Assembly: GCA_907165135.1 (NCBI GenBank)
Contig: OU015566.1
Location: forward strand, 498,501 to 562,500
DNA: 64,000 nucleotides
Source: Oikopleura dioica
Taxonomy: Eukaryota > Chordata > Appendicularia > Copelata > Oikopleuridae
Direction: 5' to 3'
The notes under the pieces were generated by a model. That model saw only the letters and a list, made by a program, of their open reading frames with translations. It was not told where the DNA came from and made no database searches. Below, in pieces: positions 22,457 to 31,703 of the stretch; position 1 is the first letter of the stretch, and each line of letters opens with the position of its first letter. Made by a program: the position numbers and the translations under genes.

Positions 22457-23293
22457 ATGTCGACTACCGCTCAAACTCGTAGCCGTTCGAAGCGAAAACG
22501 GCTTGACGATACCGTAATGGCGCAAATTGGGATTGAGATCTCCCAAAACGCGAAATTGCCTGTTCGTAAACGAGCTCGCAGATCTTTGGGTAAGTCTCCG
22601 CTGTTTAACTGGGATCTGTCCGCAAATGCATGTAAATAGCGCTGCTTGATCCCTCTATTGGCCGACTAGCTTTTACATTTACTTAGTCGCTGCAAAACGC
22701 GCGGCTCAAATAACGACGATAAACAAGCGGAAATTGGCGGACCTTGATGGTACCGTCATCAAACCTGTTGATGTCAAGAGGGCGAAGGTGGAAGCTTCTC
22801 CCCCCGGATCCACTTGCAAAGCCGGACTTGCTAGCGACGATGACGCTGATTACGAACCCATTCCTGATTCTCCTGCTGCCTCTGAAGAAAAGAAGATTTT
22901 CGAGTTCATCGATGAGTGCTATGAAGCGACCGCGTCTTCCTCCTACTTCGAATCTCGGACGAGGGGATTTTCGCAGCCTGTTTCCACTGGTGATATAAGG
23001 CGATATCGATGGCTGCAGGATGCTAGAACGTTCGGCGATTCTCCATTTGGGTCGGTCTTATTTGGGTTCGGTATATCGTTACTTATTTTAGCGTAAAGCT
23101 GGAGCGAGTTTATCCACTTTTCCCTGAATTCGATGTTGCTTTCCTTGGTTCCTTTCGCCCTCATAACGACCTATACGTACCACACCGTCTTTATCAGCTT
23201 CGCAAGCAGGTTTATGAGGACCGCACTCCCGCGCAGCTGTTGTCCTGGGTCTCCGAGAGCCCTTATCAGGATTTTGTAGCTTTTTTCGCGTAA
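22457..23293 (+). CDS. A1: nuclear-localisation-type basic N-terminus, acidic middle
   Basis: Three exons, 22457-22589, 22687-23050, 23092-23293, give 232 residues. Phases match at both introns (97 and 41 bp, GT...AG). Residues 8-15 (RSRSKRKR) and about 36-43 (VRKRARRS) are basic patches like nuclear localisation signals. The middle is acidic (SDDDADYEPIPDSPAASEEK). The third exon is aromatic-rich (VYPLFPEFDVAFLGSFRP). No known domain. It leads a same-strand series A1-A4, with a 55-bp gap to A2 containing a TTTTTAG acceptor, as in larvacean operons. Confidence 0.7.
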
Positions 23294-23348
23294 GAGATTT
23301 TGCTCGCTCCGCGTAATCGTTTTTAGTTTTGTTGCCGACTCAATACGG

Positions 23349-23648
23349 ATGATGGATTTCCCTGTCGAGCTTCATTTCAACCTTGACGTTCCTCCTAGAG
23401 TTACGAGTCAAGTGCGTGACGGCGATGACGGCTCTTTTGAATCCTTTGGCGAACAGCTGGCCGCCGCTCTTACTATTTACCTTGAATCGCATCAACGTTT
23501 TCTTGTGTGCGAACGCCTTATTGCCTCTTACTGCGCCACCGCTATCCAAAATCAACATCACTCTATCGCATCAGCTGTTGAGCGCCTCTGTTCAACCTTC
23601 TTTCAGCTGACCTTTGAGGGCGGGCGCCCTCCCTTTCTGGCTATATAA
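23349..23648 (+). CDS. A2: 99-residue protein
   Basis: Starts MMDFPVELHFNLDVPP and has helical blocks FGEQLAAALTIYLESHQRFL and SIASAVERLCSTFFQL. An upstream acceptor (ATCGTTTTTAG at about 23316-23326) with no matching donor in the gap suggests trans-splicing of this cistron. By eye its helical part resembles exons b-c of gene B1 (PPYSRHNSVDFRDMF, then AVELLDQT), a weak hint that clusters A and B are related. Function unknown. Confidence 0.65.
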   Translation: MMDFPVELHFNLDVPPRVTSQVRDGDDGSFESFGEQLAAALTIYLESHQRFLVCERLIASYCATAIQNQHHSIASAVERLCSTFFQLTFEGGRPPFLAI

Positions 23649-23682
23649 TTACGCTAATTCTTTCGTTATATCACATCCAAAA

Positions 23683-25128
23683 ATGGATTCCCCACCAGCG
23701 TACTCTAAATTTGTTACCGACGACGACCGCAAATACATTTCAGACCTAGAGAAACAAGCCGATGCCATCGATGGGGGCCAGATGCCCAAGTATTCAGGAC
23801 CCCGCCGTTTTCATCGCCTCTTCAATGTCCGAAGGCGTCGACATCTTCAGCGGCGCCTGGCGAAGGCTTACCGTCGTCAAGAGTTTTGGCTGCCGGTTCA
23901 GAAGGTCGTCCGGCCCCCAGCGCTCTCAAAATCGTCTGTGTTCAATACGCTATCTACGCTCTCCTCTTCACCATCTTCCTCTCCTTCGTCGCCTACATCC
24001 TTTACTGGACAGGCCTCTGGAGGCTCATCGTGTGGTTCTGCCGGCTCGTATTTTGGGTCGTCAAGGGTTGCGTAAGTTTTTAACGGTTTAATTAGTCAAA
24101 GATTAATGATCGACGAGTTAAATTAATTTTCGCTTTAGACTTGGCTTGCCAAGCGATTTACCGATGATGAGCTGGTCGAGCCGGAAGTCCGCTGGGTCAC
24201 TGACGACGATTTGCACCTCGGCCTACTCAACGTTACGATTCCCAAGGAGCACCTTCAAGCGCTTCAGGACATGAACGGTTCCGCTCTGATGGAGATCGCC
24301 GGAGAATTCAGAATCCGCCATGTTGAAGTCGCTGCCGATCATCTTGTTGCTAAAATTTTTTCCGCCGAAACTGCAGAGGTATTGCGATCGATCTTCCGCG
24401 ACTTTGGGAGATCGGTTTCTGGTCTCGTTTTCGACATGGACCGCTACATTGTCTCCGGCGACTTCGACTACGACGTAACCCATCTTAGCTCTAGCGTTTA
24501 CGACCAGCTCTACAACTTCACCGCTCCGCTGGCCGCCTCTTACAACCTCACTTTGCCTTTTACCCGCACACCTCGGTCTCTCACTTCTCCGACTGAAGAC
24601 GGTTCCGTTCCGGCTCGATCGAAGCGTGGGTCGATGTACGAGTCTGGATTTGTCGACTACATGGTCGATCAAGACAAGCTTCCTTCCTCCACCGACGATG
24701 AGGTGATCGAATTCGTTCCTGCTCGTTCCCGCCGTGGGGCCATGTACGACTCTGGTTTCATCGATTACATGGTCGACCAGGATAAATTACCTTCCTTTGT
24801 CGACAACCTTGACGATTTCGCTTCCGATTCAACCTCCGCTTTCGTGCCTGCTCGCTCCCGGCGTGGATCCATGTACGATTCCGGCTTTATCGACTACATG
24901 GTCGATCAGGACAAGCTTCCCGCGTACACCGACGATCACTACAACGACGACACCAGTGTCGATCTACTGCGCAATCAACGCGACATCAGCCTCTCCGCGA
25001 CCGAACTCCAGGCGCTTGTCATTCCTCGCATGGTGCAGCTTCTCGCACGACTACCGAAGATCACTGGCGGGGCGGCGGCGCCCGGCCAATTACTTGGTAA
25101 ATATCGATTAAAATTTCCGTATTGGTAA
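23683..25128 (+). CDS. A3: PPAY-bearing membrane protein with tandem dibasic repeats
   Basis: Start ATG 23683 (MDSPPAYSKF). The PPAY motif is of the kind that binds WW domains of Nedd4-type ligases. The N-terminal part is then Arg-rich. A hydrophobic region (two likely membrane helices, about 23950-24060) sits in another frame; a 29-bp GT...AG intron at about 23857-23885 would join them, which is unproven. A second intron (24073-24138, 66 bp) joins to the long C-terminal ORF. That part has N-glycosylation sequons (NVT, NGS, NFT, NLT) and three copies of a unit: PARS(K/R)RG, (S/A)MY, SGF(V/I)DYMVDQDKLP. RSKR/RSRR resemble furin sites. Env-like by position, but on the antisense strand; no env homology is recognised. 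Confidence 0.6.
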
Positions 25129-25179
25129 AGTAATTCTAGGTTTTGGTCGGCCGCCGCCGTCCTGTTTGTGGCCAACTGC

Positions 25180-25773
25180 ATGCTTGGTCGAATAACAGCG
25201 ACATGCGAGCAATGTTTGGAGTGCTTTACGGCCTTAATGCCTCAGGGAAGTGAAAATAGCGCTGCGAGAATGCGTCAGCAGCAGAGTCGCGCTCAACGCG
25301 ACCAAATAAAGTTCCAGCAGCTGCAGCAGGAGGCGGAATTGAAAAGCCAAGACGCTCAACGTAATTGGCTGATGCGCGAGCTGAACACGATTTATCCGTC
25401 TTGCGACTCGCCCAGCAAGAAGCCCAGCAGAAAGCTCAAGTAGAAGGGGCGTCCGCTGCGTATACCTCGCCCGCTGTCACTCACGCTCTTACTGCTCTCG
25501 ATGAGCAAATTGTAACGTCCGCTCCCGCTTCATCGGCTGCTTCTCGCTTCAACCCTTTCAAGAAGAAGAAGCTTAACCCGACTCCTCTTGCGGTAATTTC
25601 AACTCTAGCGTTTCAGCTTTAATTTCGCCTTTTAGTCCATCGCCGCTAAGACTGCTGTTGCTCAAGACGCTACTTCCTCCTTGGTCACTGCTCCTGCTCC
25701 TGCTCCACCTCTTGCTGGCGAGTTTCCTCCTCCACCAGCCGCCGTGCCTAGCCGAGTGCAACGATTCAAATAA
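25180..25773 (+). pseudogene. A4: coiled-coil protein (right copy, 7-bp deletion)
   Basis: Same gene as 19157-18557. Seven bases (CGGGCTA) are missing near 25361 relative to the left arm, shifting the frame in the coiled coil. Intron 25593-25635 is intact. It stops at 25771-25773, 12 bp short of the pol stop on the opposite strand. Confidence 0.7.
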
Positions 25774-25785
25774 CCTGCTCTAAAA

Positions 25786-27228
25786 CTACTGCATCGCCTT
25801 TTCTTTAGAATATAATTTCATTATGAACGAATCCGTCTTTCTTTTTCCAAAAATTTTTGTGACGATGCTTCTTGGCTTCATTACTTCGGGCAGCGACAAC
25901 TCGGGGACCTGGAGCAGGAAGCATCTCATCATTTTCGTAAAGTTGTTCATGTCGTCTTTGTTGATGTTGTCTCCGTCCACTATCGCTTTAATGCTCTTGA
26001 AGCTCCACGTGTAGAACTTCTTGTTCTCAAGCCCCATTTTCTGGGTGCCGACCTGCCCGTTGAGCCAGTCAATCCCCCCCGGTATTTCGGGCGTTTCGCA
26101 AACTTTAAACCACGGATGCATCTTATTCTTATCGTAATTCCCCTCGATGAGGATGAAATCCCCTTTCTTTATTGGCGAAACCATCTCTCCCCCGTACTTA
26201 TCTCCTTCCTCAAACGGCTTGATCACTAGTGGTAATCTGTACCTTCCGTCGCGGTTCAGGCGTAGCGCCGCATTTCTTGCGCGTTCGCGGCTATCACTAA
26301 CGAATTTTCTTATCTTTTCGATATCAATATCGATTCTTTTGCCGTCGACCGCGGACCGGCCGGTCCAGATTTCCATTGGGGAGTATCCATGGGCGCCCTT
26401 CGTCCTGTTCAGCTTGTCGGGCACGAGGAGCTCCATCAGCCTCGGGTCAGTTTTATTCCACATCTCTGCGAGTATCACCGGGCTCAACTTTGCGATCCTG
26501 CTGTCCAGGGGCGATAAGAAGTTTTTCGACGGGCTCGGCGACTCTGGGAGGATGAATTCCACGTTTATTTCGTTCCAGAAGTCGCGTTTTTTAATTCCCT
26601 TATTTATCGAGCTCCCGTCCATAACCACCTTTATTTTAGAATTCGTGCGTAGGCCTCGGTCGAAATCCCCTATCGCTTTGAGCAAGATGTCTGATCCCCT
26701 GGCTGCGTTATTCTCCGAATTTTTGACGTGATAAATTCTTGTGAAACCCGACAAGACGCATGAGACCACGTAAAACTTCATGGTCGACTCTTCGTACTGT
26801 TTGTGGCTGTTCCTCGTGACTACGTCTGCCAGCAGCACTTCTCCGACGAAAGAAGCGTCCTGGTCGTCATACTCGTTAGACCCGGTTACTATCTTTCCCC
26901 TGTTGCGCTGGTAAGTGCAGGAGAGGCAATTTTTCACCTCCTCAGATACGACGTTGTCTAGCTTTGCGAACCAAACTTCCACCTTGACCAGATTCTTTAG
27001 GCGCGAAATCGTCCCGCAATTACCTCGATGGAACGCCTTCGCAACAGATGCGCCCAGGGCTTCCGGGATTACCACTGGTTCGCATATTCGCGTTCCGATC
27101 ATTATTTTTCTTTTCCGGAGAATCTCTGGCGTGCCGTTCGAACACAGGTACGTGGACCCTCGTAACGATTCCGCCTTGCGGTCCTTGGGACCTGGCATTC
27201 GACCATTTTTGCGCTTTGACTCGATCAC
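25786..27228 (-). CDS. Integrase region, uninterrupted 480-codon frame
   Basis: The zinc-binding N-terminal domain shows AKAFHRGNCGTISRL with His, a putative second His not certain, and NCLSC. The catalytic core has LLADVVTRNS (first Asp) and VVMDGSSINK (second Asp). The third acidic residue expected about 35 residues later is not obvious; the region reads PESPSPSKNFLSPLD. Downstream are basic segments (RKIRKFVSDSRERARN in substance) and a C-terminal domain with GDFILIEGNYDKNK. It continues in frame from RNase H across a TGA (27229-27231). Family: LTR-retroelement integrase; subfamily uncertain. Confidence 0.75.
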   Translation of the reverse strand: MIESKRKNGRMPGPKDRKAESLRGSTYLCSNGTPEILRKRKIMIGTRICEPVVIPEALGASVAKAFHRGNCGTISRLKNLVKVEVWFAKLDNVVSEEVKNCLSCTYQRNRGKIVTGSNEYDDQDASFVGEVLLADVVTRNSHKQYEESTMKFYVVSCVLSGFTRIYHVKNSENNAARGSDILLKAIGDFDRGLRTNSKIKVVMDGSSINKGIKKRDFWNEINVEFILPESPSPSKNFLSPLDSRIAKLSPVILAEMWNKTDPRLMELLVPDKLNRTKGAHGYSPMEIWTGRSAVDGKRIDIDIEKIRKFVSDSRERARNAALRLNRDGRYRLPLVIKPFEEGDKYGGEMVSPIKKGDFILIEGNYDKNKMHPWFKVCETPEIPGGIDWLNGQVGTQKMGLENKKFYTWSFKSIKAIVDGDNINKDDMNNFTKMMRCFLLQVPELSLPEVMKPRSIVTKIFGKRKTDSFIMKLYSKEKAMQ

Positions 27229-28281
27229 TCACCTCGTGACTTCGTCCCACTCTTGAATTTCCTTGATTAATCCTCGATCTTTCAGAAAGCTGCTCCCCTG
27301 GTGCTCCAGGATTCGTTCGGCGAGACGATTCAGCGAGTCATCTTTCGGTTTCCTAGCTGATCTCTTTGCGGCTCCTCTCGTCACGATCGCCTCGACGGCG
27401 TCTTTCCGGCTTTTCCAGCTCGACACTTGCCTGTGTCGCAGGGACGGCATTGTCGCTCTCAGGGCGGCCTCGTCTTTGAAAGCGAAAACCTCTTCGAATC
27501 TGTCGAACTTAACCGAGGGTAGTGTCTCCTCGCTCGTCAAATCGAGGGTTGGCCCCAGGATCTCGTTCACCGCCTCGTACTTATCAATTACGTTGCAGAC
27601 CGCGCACTTGGCGTCACATTCTTTCAGCAGGTAATCTGTTCTCGAGATAAAGTCCGCAAGATCAATTTGGGTTGATTCCCCTTTCTCGTAGACAATCTCC
27701 ACGTCGAAGCTCAGGAGCTTCACTATTTGGTCGTTTATCCGTTTGTCCAGGCTGAGCTCTTTCCCCTGCCTGGCTCTATCGAATAATTTTTTCACCGACA
27801 AAGAGTCGGTAATGATCACTACCGGTTTAGACACGAAGTCGATCTCCCAGCAGAAACATAATGTCGCGCTTAAAATGCCGTGCAGTTCCAACTAACAGGA
27901 GCTCCACTGCGTTTTCAATTGGGAATCCCCTCTCTTTCTGGACCAAAGTCGCACGATTTGCGTTCGGTCCCCTTTCTTTTGATAAAGGTAGCCCCCGGAG
28001 CCCAGATTAGAGCTGTCGACCACAAGGAAGGTATCGAGATCCTTTTCAATTGGATAAAGGTCCACCATTTGCGAGTTTATTGCCTCCGCCAGCTTCTCGT
28101 AGCAGGCTCGTAACTCTGGTGTCCACTCCACGTAATCGCTTAATTTCTTTGACCCTGATGCTGCCTCGTTCAGCTTCCACATCATTTCTGTCCGGCGGGG
28201 GAGCCCGATCGATAGATAGTTTATTATTCCGATATAGCGTTTTAGTTGTTTCACCGTCTTAATTGTGCTTGGATTTTCCGC
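27229..28281 (-). pseudogene. RNase H/connection region (right arm, no frameshift)
   Basis: One frame throughout, interrupted only by TAG 27892-27894 and ended by TGA 27229-27231. It includes the piece missing in the left arm's frame (MKQLKRYIGIINYLSIGLP) and all four RNase H acidic positions (VVDSS, ELHG, TDSLS, ADFISR). This copy lacks the MITE and shows the single GAATCAAC target. Confidence 0.8.
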
Positions 28282-28623
28282 TTACGCCTTTTTTAGGATG
28301 TGGTTCGACATGCAAATCTTGCCGTCTTTTACCCGTCTCCCGAGAAGCACAATGTCCTTGGAACCGATCACGCATTTCGACCCTTTGAGTCGAAGATTAC
28401 GGTAAGCGAGTGTCTTAAAGACCTTTCGCACCCTCTCAATCAACTGGTCAAACGAATCCGCCACTATTAAAAAATCGTCCATGTAGATCGAAGTGTACTC
28501 CAAGTGATCGTACATGATTCTAGTGATCATCTCGCGCGCCAACACTGGACTGCTCACCCATCCCATCGGTAGCCGTCGGTACGCCAACTCGCCGACTTTG
28601 GGGTGAAGAATGACGAAGTGTTT
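28282..28623 (-). pseudogene. Reverse transcriptase palm/thumb (right arm)
   Basis: Mirror of 14924-15265 with identical translation, including YMDDFL. Bounded by the same in-frame stops: TGA 28624-28626 upstream and TAA 28282-28284. Confidence 0.8.
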
Positions 28624-29582
28624 TCACAACTCTTCTTCGATCTCGAAGCAGTGAAACATGGCCCCGATGTCTACCTGTGCGACAAAACCTTTCTTCGTAA
28701 ATGGGGCCGCAAGCTGGAGGATCCTCTGTATCGAATCGGTCTGCCTCGCCACGTGATCGGTCTTGTCGTTAATGCCGCTGCGTGCGCAATCGCCGACCAC
28801 TCTGACGTTGGAAGCTGTGAGTTCGACGCTGGCTTCGCCATTTGGGCCTTTTTTAGAAACACCGAAAAAGCTCATATAATTAGCCGCTGTCATATGCTTA
28901 GGTAGAACCGTCAGCACCCCTTCCGCGGCTTCCTGGTCTAATTTGTCCTCGATTGCCTTCATGACGCTCTCCGGTAAGTTCTTACCGTAGCCGATCGGCG
29001 CCGACTTTGGGCTCCGGTCCGAATTTCCGGGGTCTATTCTAGCGTGCACCTCAAACTCCTTGTCGGCCACGTGGCCCACCGTGCCTTCGAAAATGGCCTC
29101 GAATTCGTCAAGAACCTTATTAACGATGTCCACCTGTTCTGACGACAACGTGTCGCCCAGCGGATCGACCTGCACCTTCGACCTCGAGTTCTTTTTCCGA
29201 TTTTCAGCGTGTATTCTCTCCAGCTTCCGAGCCCATGTCCTCGTTCCATCAGGGTCGTAGGCCCTTGAAGGTCTTTCGTCTAAGAACTCGCTGTTCTCGT
29301 ACAGATGATCATGCAAGGTAGGCGTTCTTTCTAGCTTCTCACCGGTCAACATGATTTCAGGGTCATTAATCGCTATATCCTCACAGTCTTCCCAAATCCT
29401 GCGTAAAGCCTTACCATTTACGCACACCTCCAACTTATCGTTTTCATCGAACTTGACCTCGATCCTGTTACGCTCAAAGCTGTCAGCCCCGAGGATGACT
29501 GTCTTCTGTGGTCCTGCGTAAACTTTACAATCCCTAAAGGTAAGTTTCAAGTCGCTATTAAACTCGATGTCAAAATTAGCGT
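28624..29582 (-). pseudogene. 5'-truncated protease tail/RT fingers (right arm)
   Basis: Starts at the palindrome border inside the region between the protease active site and VILGADSF. There is no start codon and no Gag, so this copy of pol cannot be expressed as the left one might be. Otherwise its sequence equals the left arm. Confidence 0.8.
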
Positions 29583-29649
29583 CGGTGCCCTGATCAGAAA
29601 TAGCCAAAACTAACGCAAGTCTGAGATCTAAAAAAACAACCGTTTAGAA

Positions 29650-30051
29650 ATGAACTCTCGCGGTACAAAACGCCAAAGAGAACCGGATGACGGCGAGTAC
29701 GCGTTCACGCTGCCAAAAAGGCTCAGACGGAACATCGACGCATCGACAGCGGTGGAATCAACGCTCGTTCAAGCGGTGCTATCCACATAACGCGAAAAGA
29801 ACATCATCGCGATCGAAATGGCCTTAGAAAGAGCCATCGAGCTGGATGTAATTGCCACAACCGTGGAAGAACTAACGAAAGAGAACAGCGAAGGAAAGTT
29901 ACGAGCCTTTTATTTATCTTTTCGGACAGATTAAAAAACAGTGCAGTAACTAAAAGTAGCGTTCAAAACTCTGATCGAGGCACGCAAGTCGAAGAGCCAG
30001 CTGGACTCGGATTTGGCAGCGGAGAAGCTGAAGTCGTTGCTCAAAAGTCAG
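29650..30051 (+). pseudogene. Basic N-terminal, helical gene right of the palindrome
   Basis: ATG 29650 gives MNSRGTKRQREPDDGEYAF with two basic patches (KRQR, PKRLRR). This spacing resembles the start of A1 (KRKRLDD, RKRARR). An in-frame TAA at 29788-29790 is followed by 47 further open codons of helical sequence (EMALERAIELDVIATTVEEL). A coiled-coil-like exon ending LKSLLKSQ precedes a good donor CAG/GTGAGT at 30051. An acceptor CCGTTTAG lies just before the ATG. Intron positions between the parts are unresolved. Confidence 0.4.
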
Positions 30052-30548
30052 GTGAGTCGGGGAAATCAGGACGGTAAGGATATCGCAAGTCCTCGGCACC
30101 GGTGTAGACGGGGCGACGAGCATTCTCTCCTTCGGCAAGTTCCTCCTCGATAGGGATGACGGCTAAGGCACCAACTTGGGGAAGACCATCCGGGTAGAGC
30201 TGCCGATAAATCTCGCCCAGCCAAAGTTCGCCTAAGCCTTCGGGGAGAAGGTTGACCATCCCTAGAATACGTATAAAAGAGTAAAATCCCGGGAAACTTA
30301 CGATTACGCCGACGATCATGATGGACGTAAAAGCAATCCATCGGAGCGGCTTCCAAACGGCCACGCCACGGATCCGCAACTACCTGTCGGAAAGCCGGGG
30401 GGAAAACAGAAGCTCGGCTAATCATGTCAGCGAACAAGGGATAAAAACCGTACTTCAGGACCAGGCAACAGCGATGCAGATAAGAGAGCTGGTCTCGTCC
30501 TAAATGAAGCTGATGAGTCTCTCGAGCAACACGAGGAGTTTTGGCCAC
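30041..30548 (-). CDS. B2: small membrane ORF downstream of B1
   Basis: A 112-codon frame (30379-30041) has one strong hydrophobic helix (WIAFTSIMIVGVIVSF) and an acidic tail ending PDFPDSPDF. An alternative reading starts MISRASVFPPAF in another frame and joins the same tail across a 40-bp GT...AG intron (about 30262-30301), which removes the helix. The two readings cannot be separated here. An acceptor (TTTCTGCTAG, about 30548-30557) just after the B1 stop suggests a second cistron. Confidence 0.45.
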
Positions 30549-30567
30549 TAGCAGAAAGCACAGGTAC

Positions 30568-31644
30568 TTACGGATCCCAAAAAGGATGAGGCTCGTCGGA
30601 TAGATAGAGATACATCGCCAGAAAAAGCAACAAATCTAGATCGTAACCGGGCCAAACTTCCTCGGTGGCACGTAACTGCATCGCCACTAAGAATAGATTT
30701 TAGGCTCGATCATCATCCTGGATTCAACCGTAGGGTCGGCCAGCGAATTCCAAGTCGAGGAGACGAACAACTCGGCGGGGATCGGCGAAAATCTGGATAG
30801 CGCGGAGCAGACGTTGCAGAAAGGTAAAATCCTCGGAAAGCACGGCATGTGGCACAATCAACGTGTTGGCTTCCTCGCAATTGAAGTCAGGCTCCGTGAG
30901 TTTCTAAAGAAAAATTTTAGCCGAGCCTCGGGAAGAATAATCACCTGTACGAAACGAAAACACCATAGATATTGAAACGGCGAATCATCAAAGCCGTAAG
31001 TGCTCCAAGAACCGTCAATTGTTTGCGACTCGTGCTCGTAATGACCTGAAGTTCAGCTACAATTACGCCCGTATCACTACCCTCACCAGTCTGGTCCAAG
31101 AGCTCGACAGCCTCCTTTGTCGTCATCGTCAGGTATTTCAGACTTCGGTTGAGACAGGACCTATCAAAAAATTCAAGATCGACGCGAAGAAAACAATCTA
31201 CCTTTTCGCGTGAACCAACATGTCCGAATTAGCATCGAATTCCTCAGCCGCAGCATCGACGGCCGCGCAGTAACTTCGGAACATATCGCGGAAGTCCACG
31301 CTGTTGTGACGAGAATATGGTGGCACGACAATTCTCACGAGCCCAGCCCGAGCCTTGCCAGTAGAGAAATCTACGGTCCCCAGTTAAACCTTCCCGTCAC
31401 TTCGCAATTAGTTATCCCTACCGTCAAAATACGCATTAGCATAAAATTAACCCCTAAAGAGGTCGGAAGGCCGAATCTCCTTGTTCGCGAAAGCTTCCTG
31501 TAATAGATTAAAGTTTACGAATCTGGCATGTTGCCCCTGGAATCGCTGAGCTCGTCGCATGTGAGGAGACGAAAGCGAATACTCGAGGCGGCTGAAATCG
31601 AATCCATGTTCTCTAGCTCGAGCATTCTCGGACAGTTTTCGCAT
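30568..31644 (-). CDS. B1: six-exon antisense gene of the LTR element
   Basis: Exons 31644-31452, 31370-31202, 31160-31087, 31045-30945, 30903-30729 and 30686-30568. Introns are 81, 41, 41, 41 and 42 bp, all GT...AG, and every phase agrees. The ATG (MRKLSENAR) is preceded by an acceptor TTTTTAG at 31685. The protein is soluble-looking, with segments VRIVVPPYSRHN, FLQRLLRAIQIFADPRRVV and LDLLLFLAMYLYLSDEPH at the end before TAA. No family recognised. By eye the C-terminus recalls A1 exon 3 and the middle recalls A2. It runs antisense to LTR transcription, so its introns would survive reverse transcription of the genomic RNA. Confidence 0.7.
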
Positions 31645-31703
31645 AGGCTCCGCATTGTCAATGCGACGGAAATCGCTCAGGTGTCTAAAAATATCGTTTC
31701 AGT
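31645..31703. promoter_or_regulatory. Overlapping divergent trans-splice acceptor sites
   Basis: On minus, GATATTTTTAG (ending 31685) precedes B1. On plus, ATATCGTTTCAG (ending 31702) precedes the ATG at 31704. The two acceptors share the same about 18-bp stretch read in opposite directions. No local donor serves either, so both fit spliced-leader addition. Confidence 0.5.

Larger units (their letters stand above)
21836..22500. other. Palindrome spacer (665 bp)
   Basis: Unique sequence between the two arms. It contains the whole RING-like gene on minus and the start of A1 on plus, so it belongs with the right-arm unit. The unit 21836-29582 reads as an inverted segment: RING, A1-A4, pol. Confidence 0.85.
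22501..29582. repeat. Right arm of palindrome (7082 bp)
   Basis: Inverted copy of 13965-21835. Pol has no frameshift in this arm. One 7-bp deletion lies in A4 near 25361. The outer border at 29582 falls in pol: the match stops after ATTAGCGT, and unrelated sequence follows on each side. Confidence 0.92.

Noticed and set aside
22734-23096. 120-codon ORF as a complete gene
   Set aside because: It is exon 2 of A1 read into an intron. Splicing 23051-23091 gives a longer protein with matching phase.
23683-25128. Calling A3 a retroviral envelope
   Set aside because: No fusion peptide or recognisable env motif; it is antisense to pol and its membrane helices are near the N-terminus.
25083-25139. 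Intron joining A3 to A4 (GTAAAT...TTCTAG, 43 bp)
   Set aside because: The phase does not continue into the A4 frame; it gives a short unrelated tail. A3 and A4 are treated as separate cistrons.
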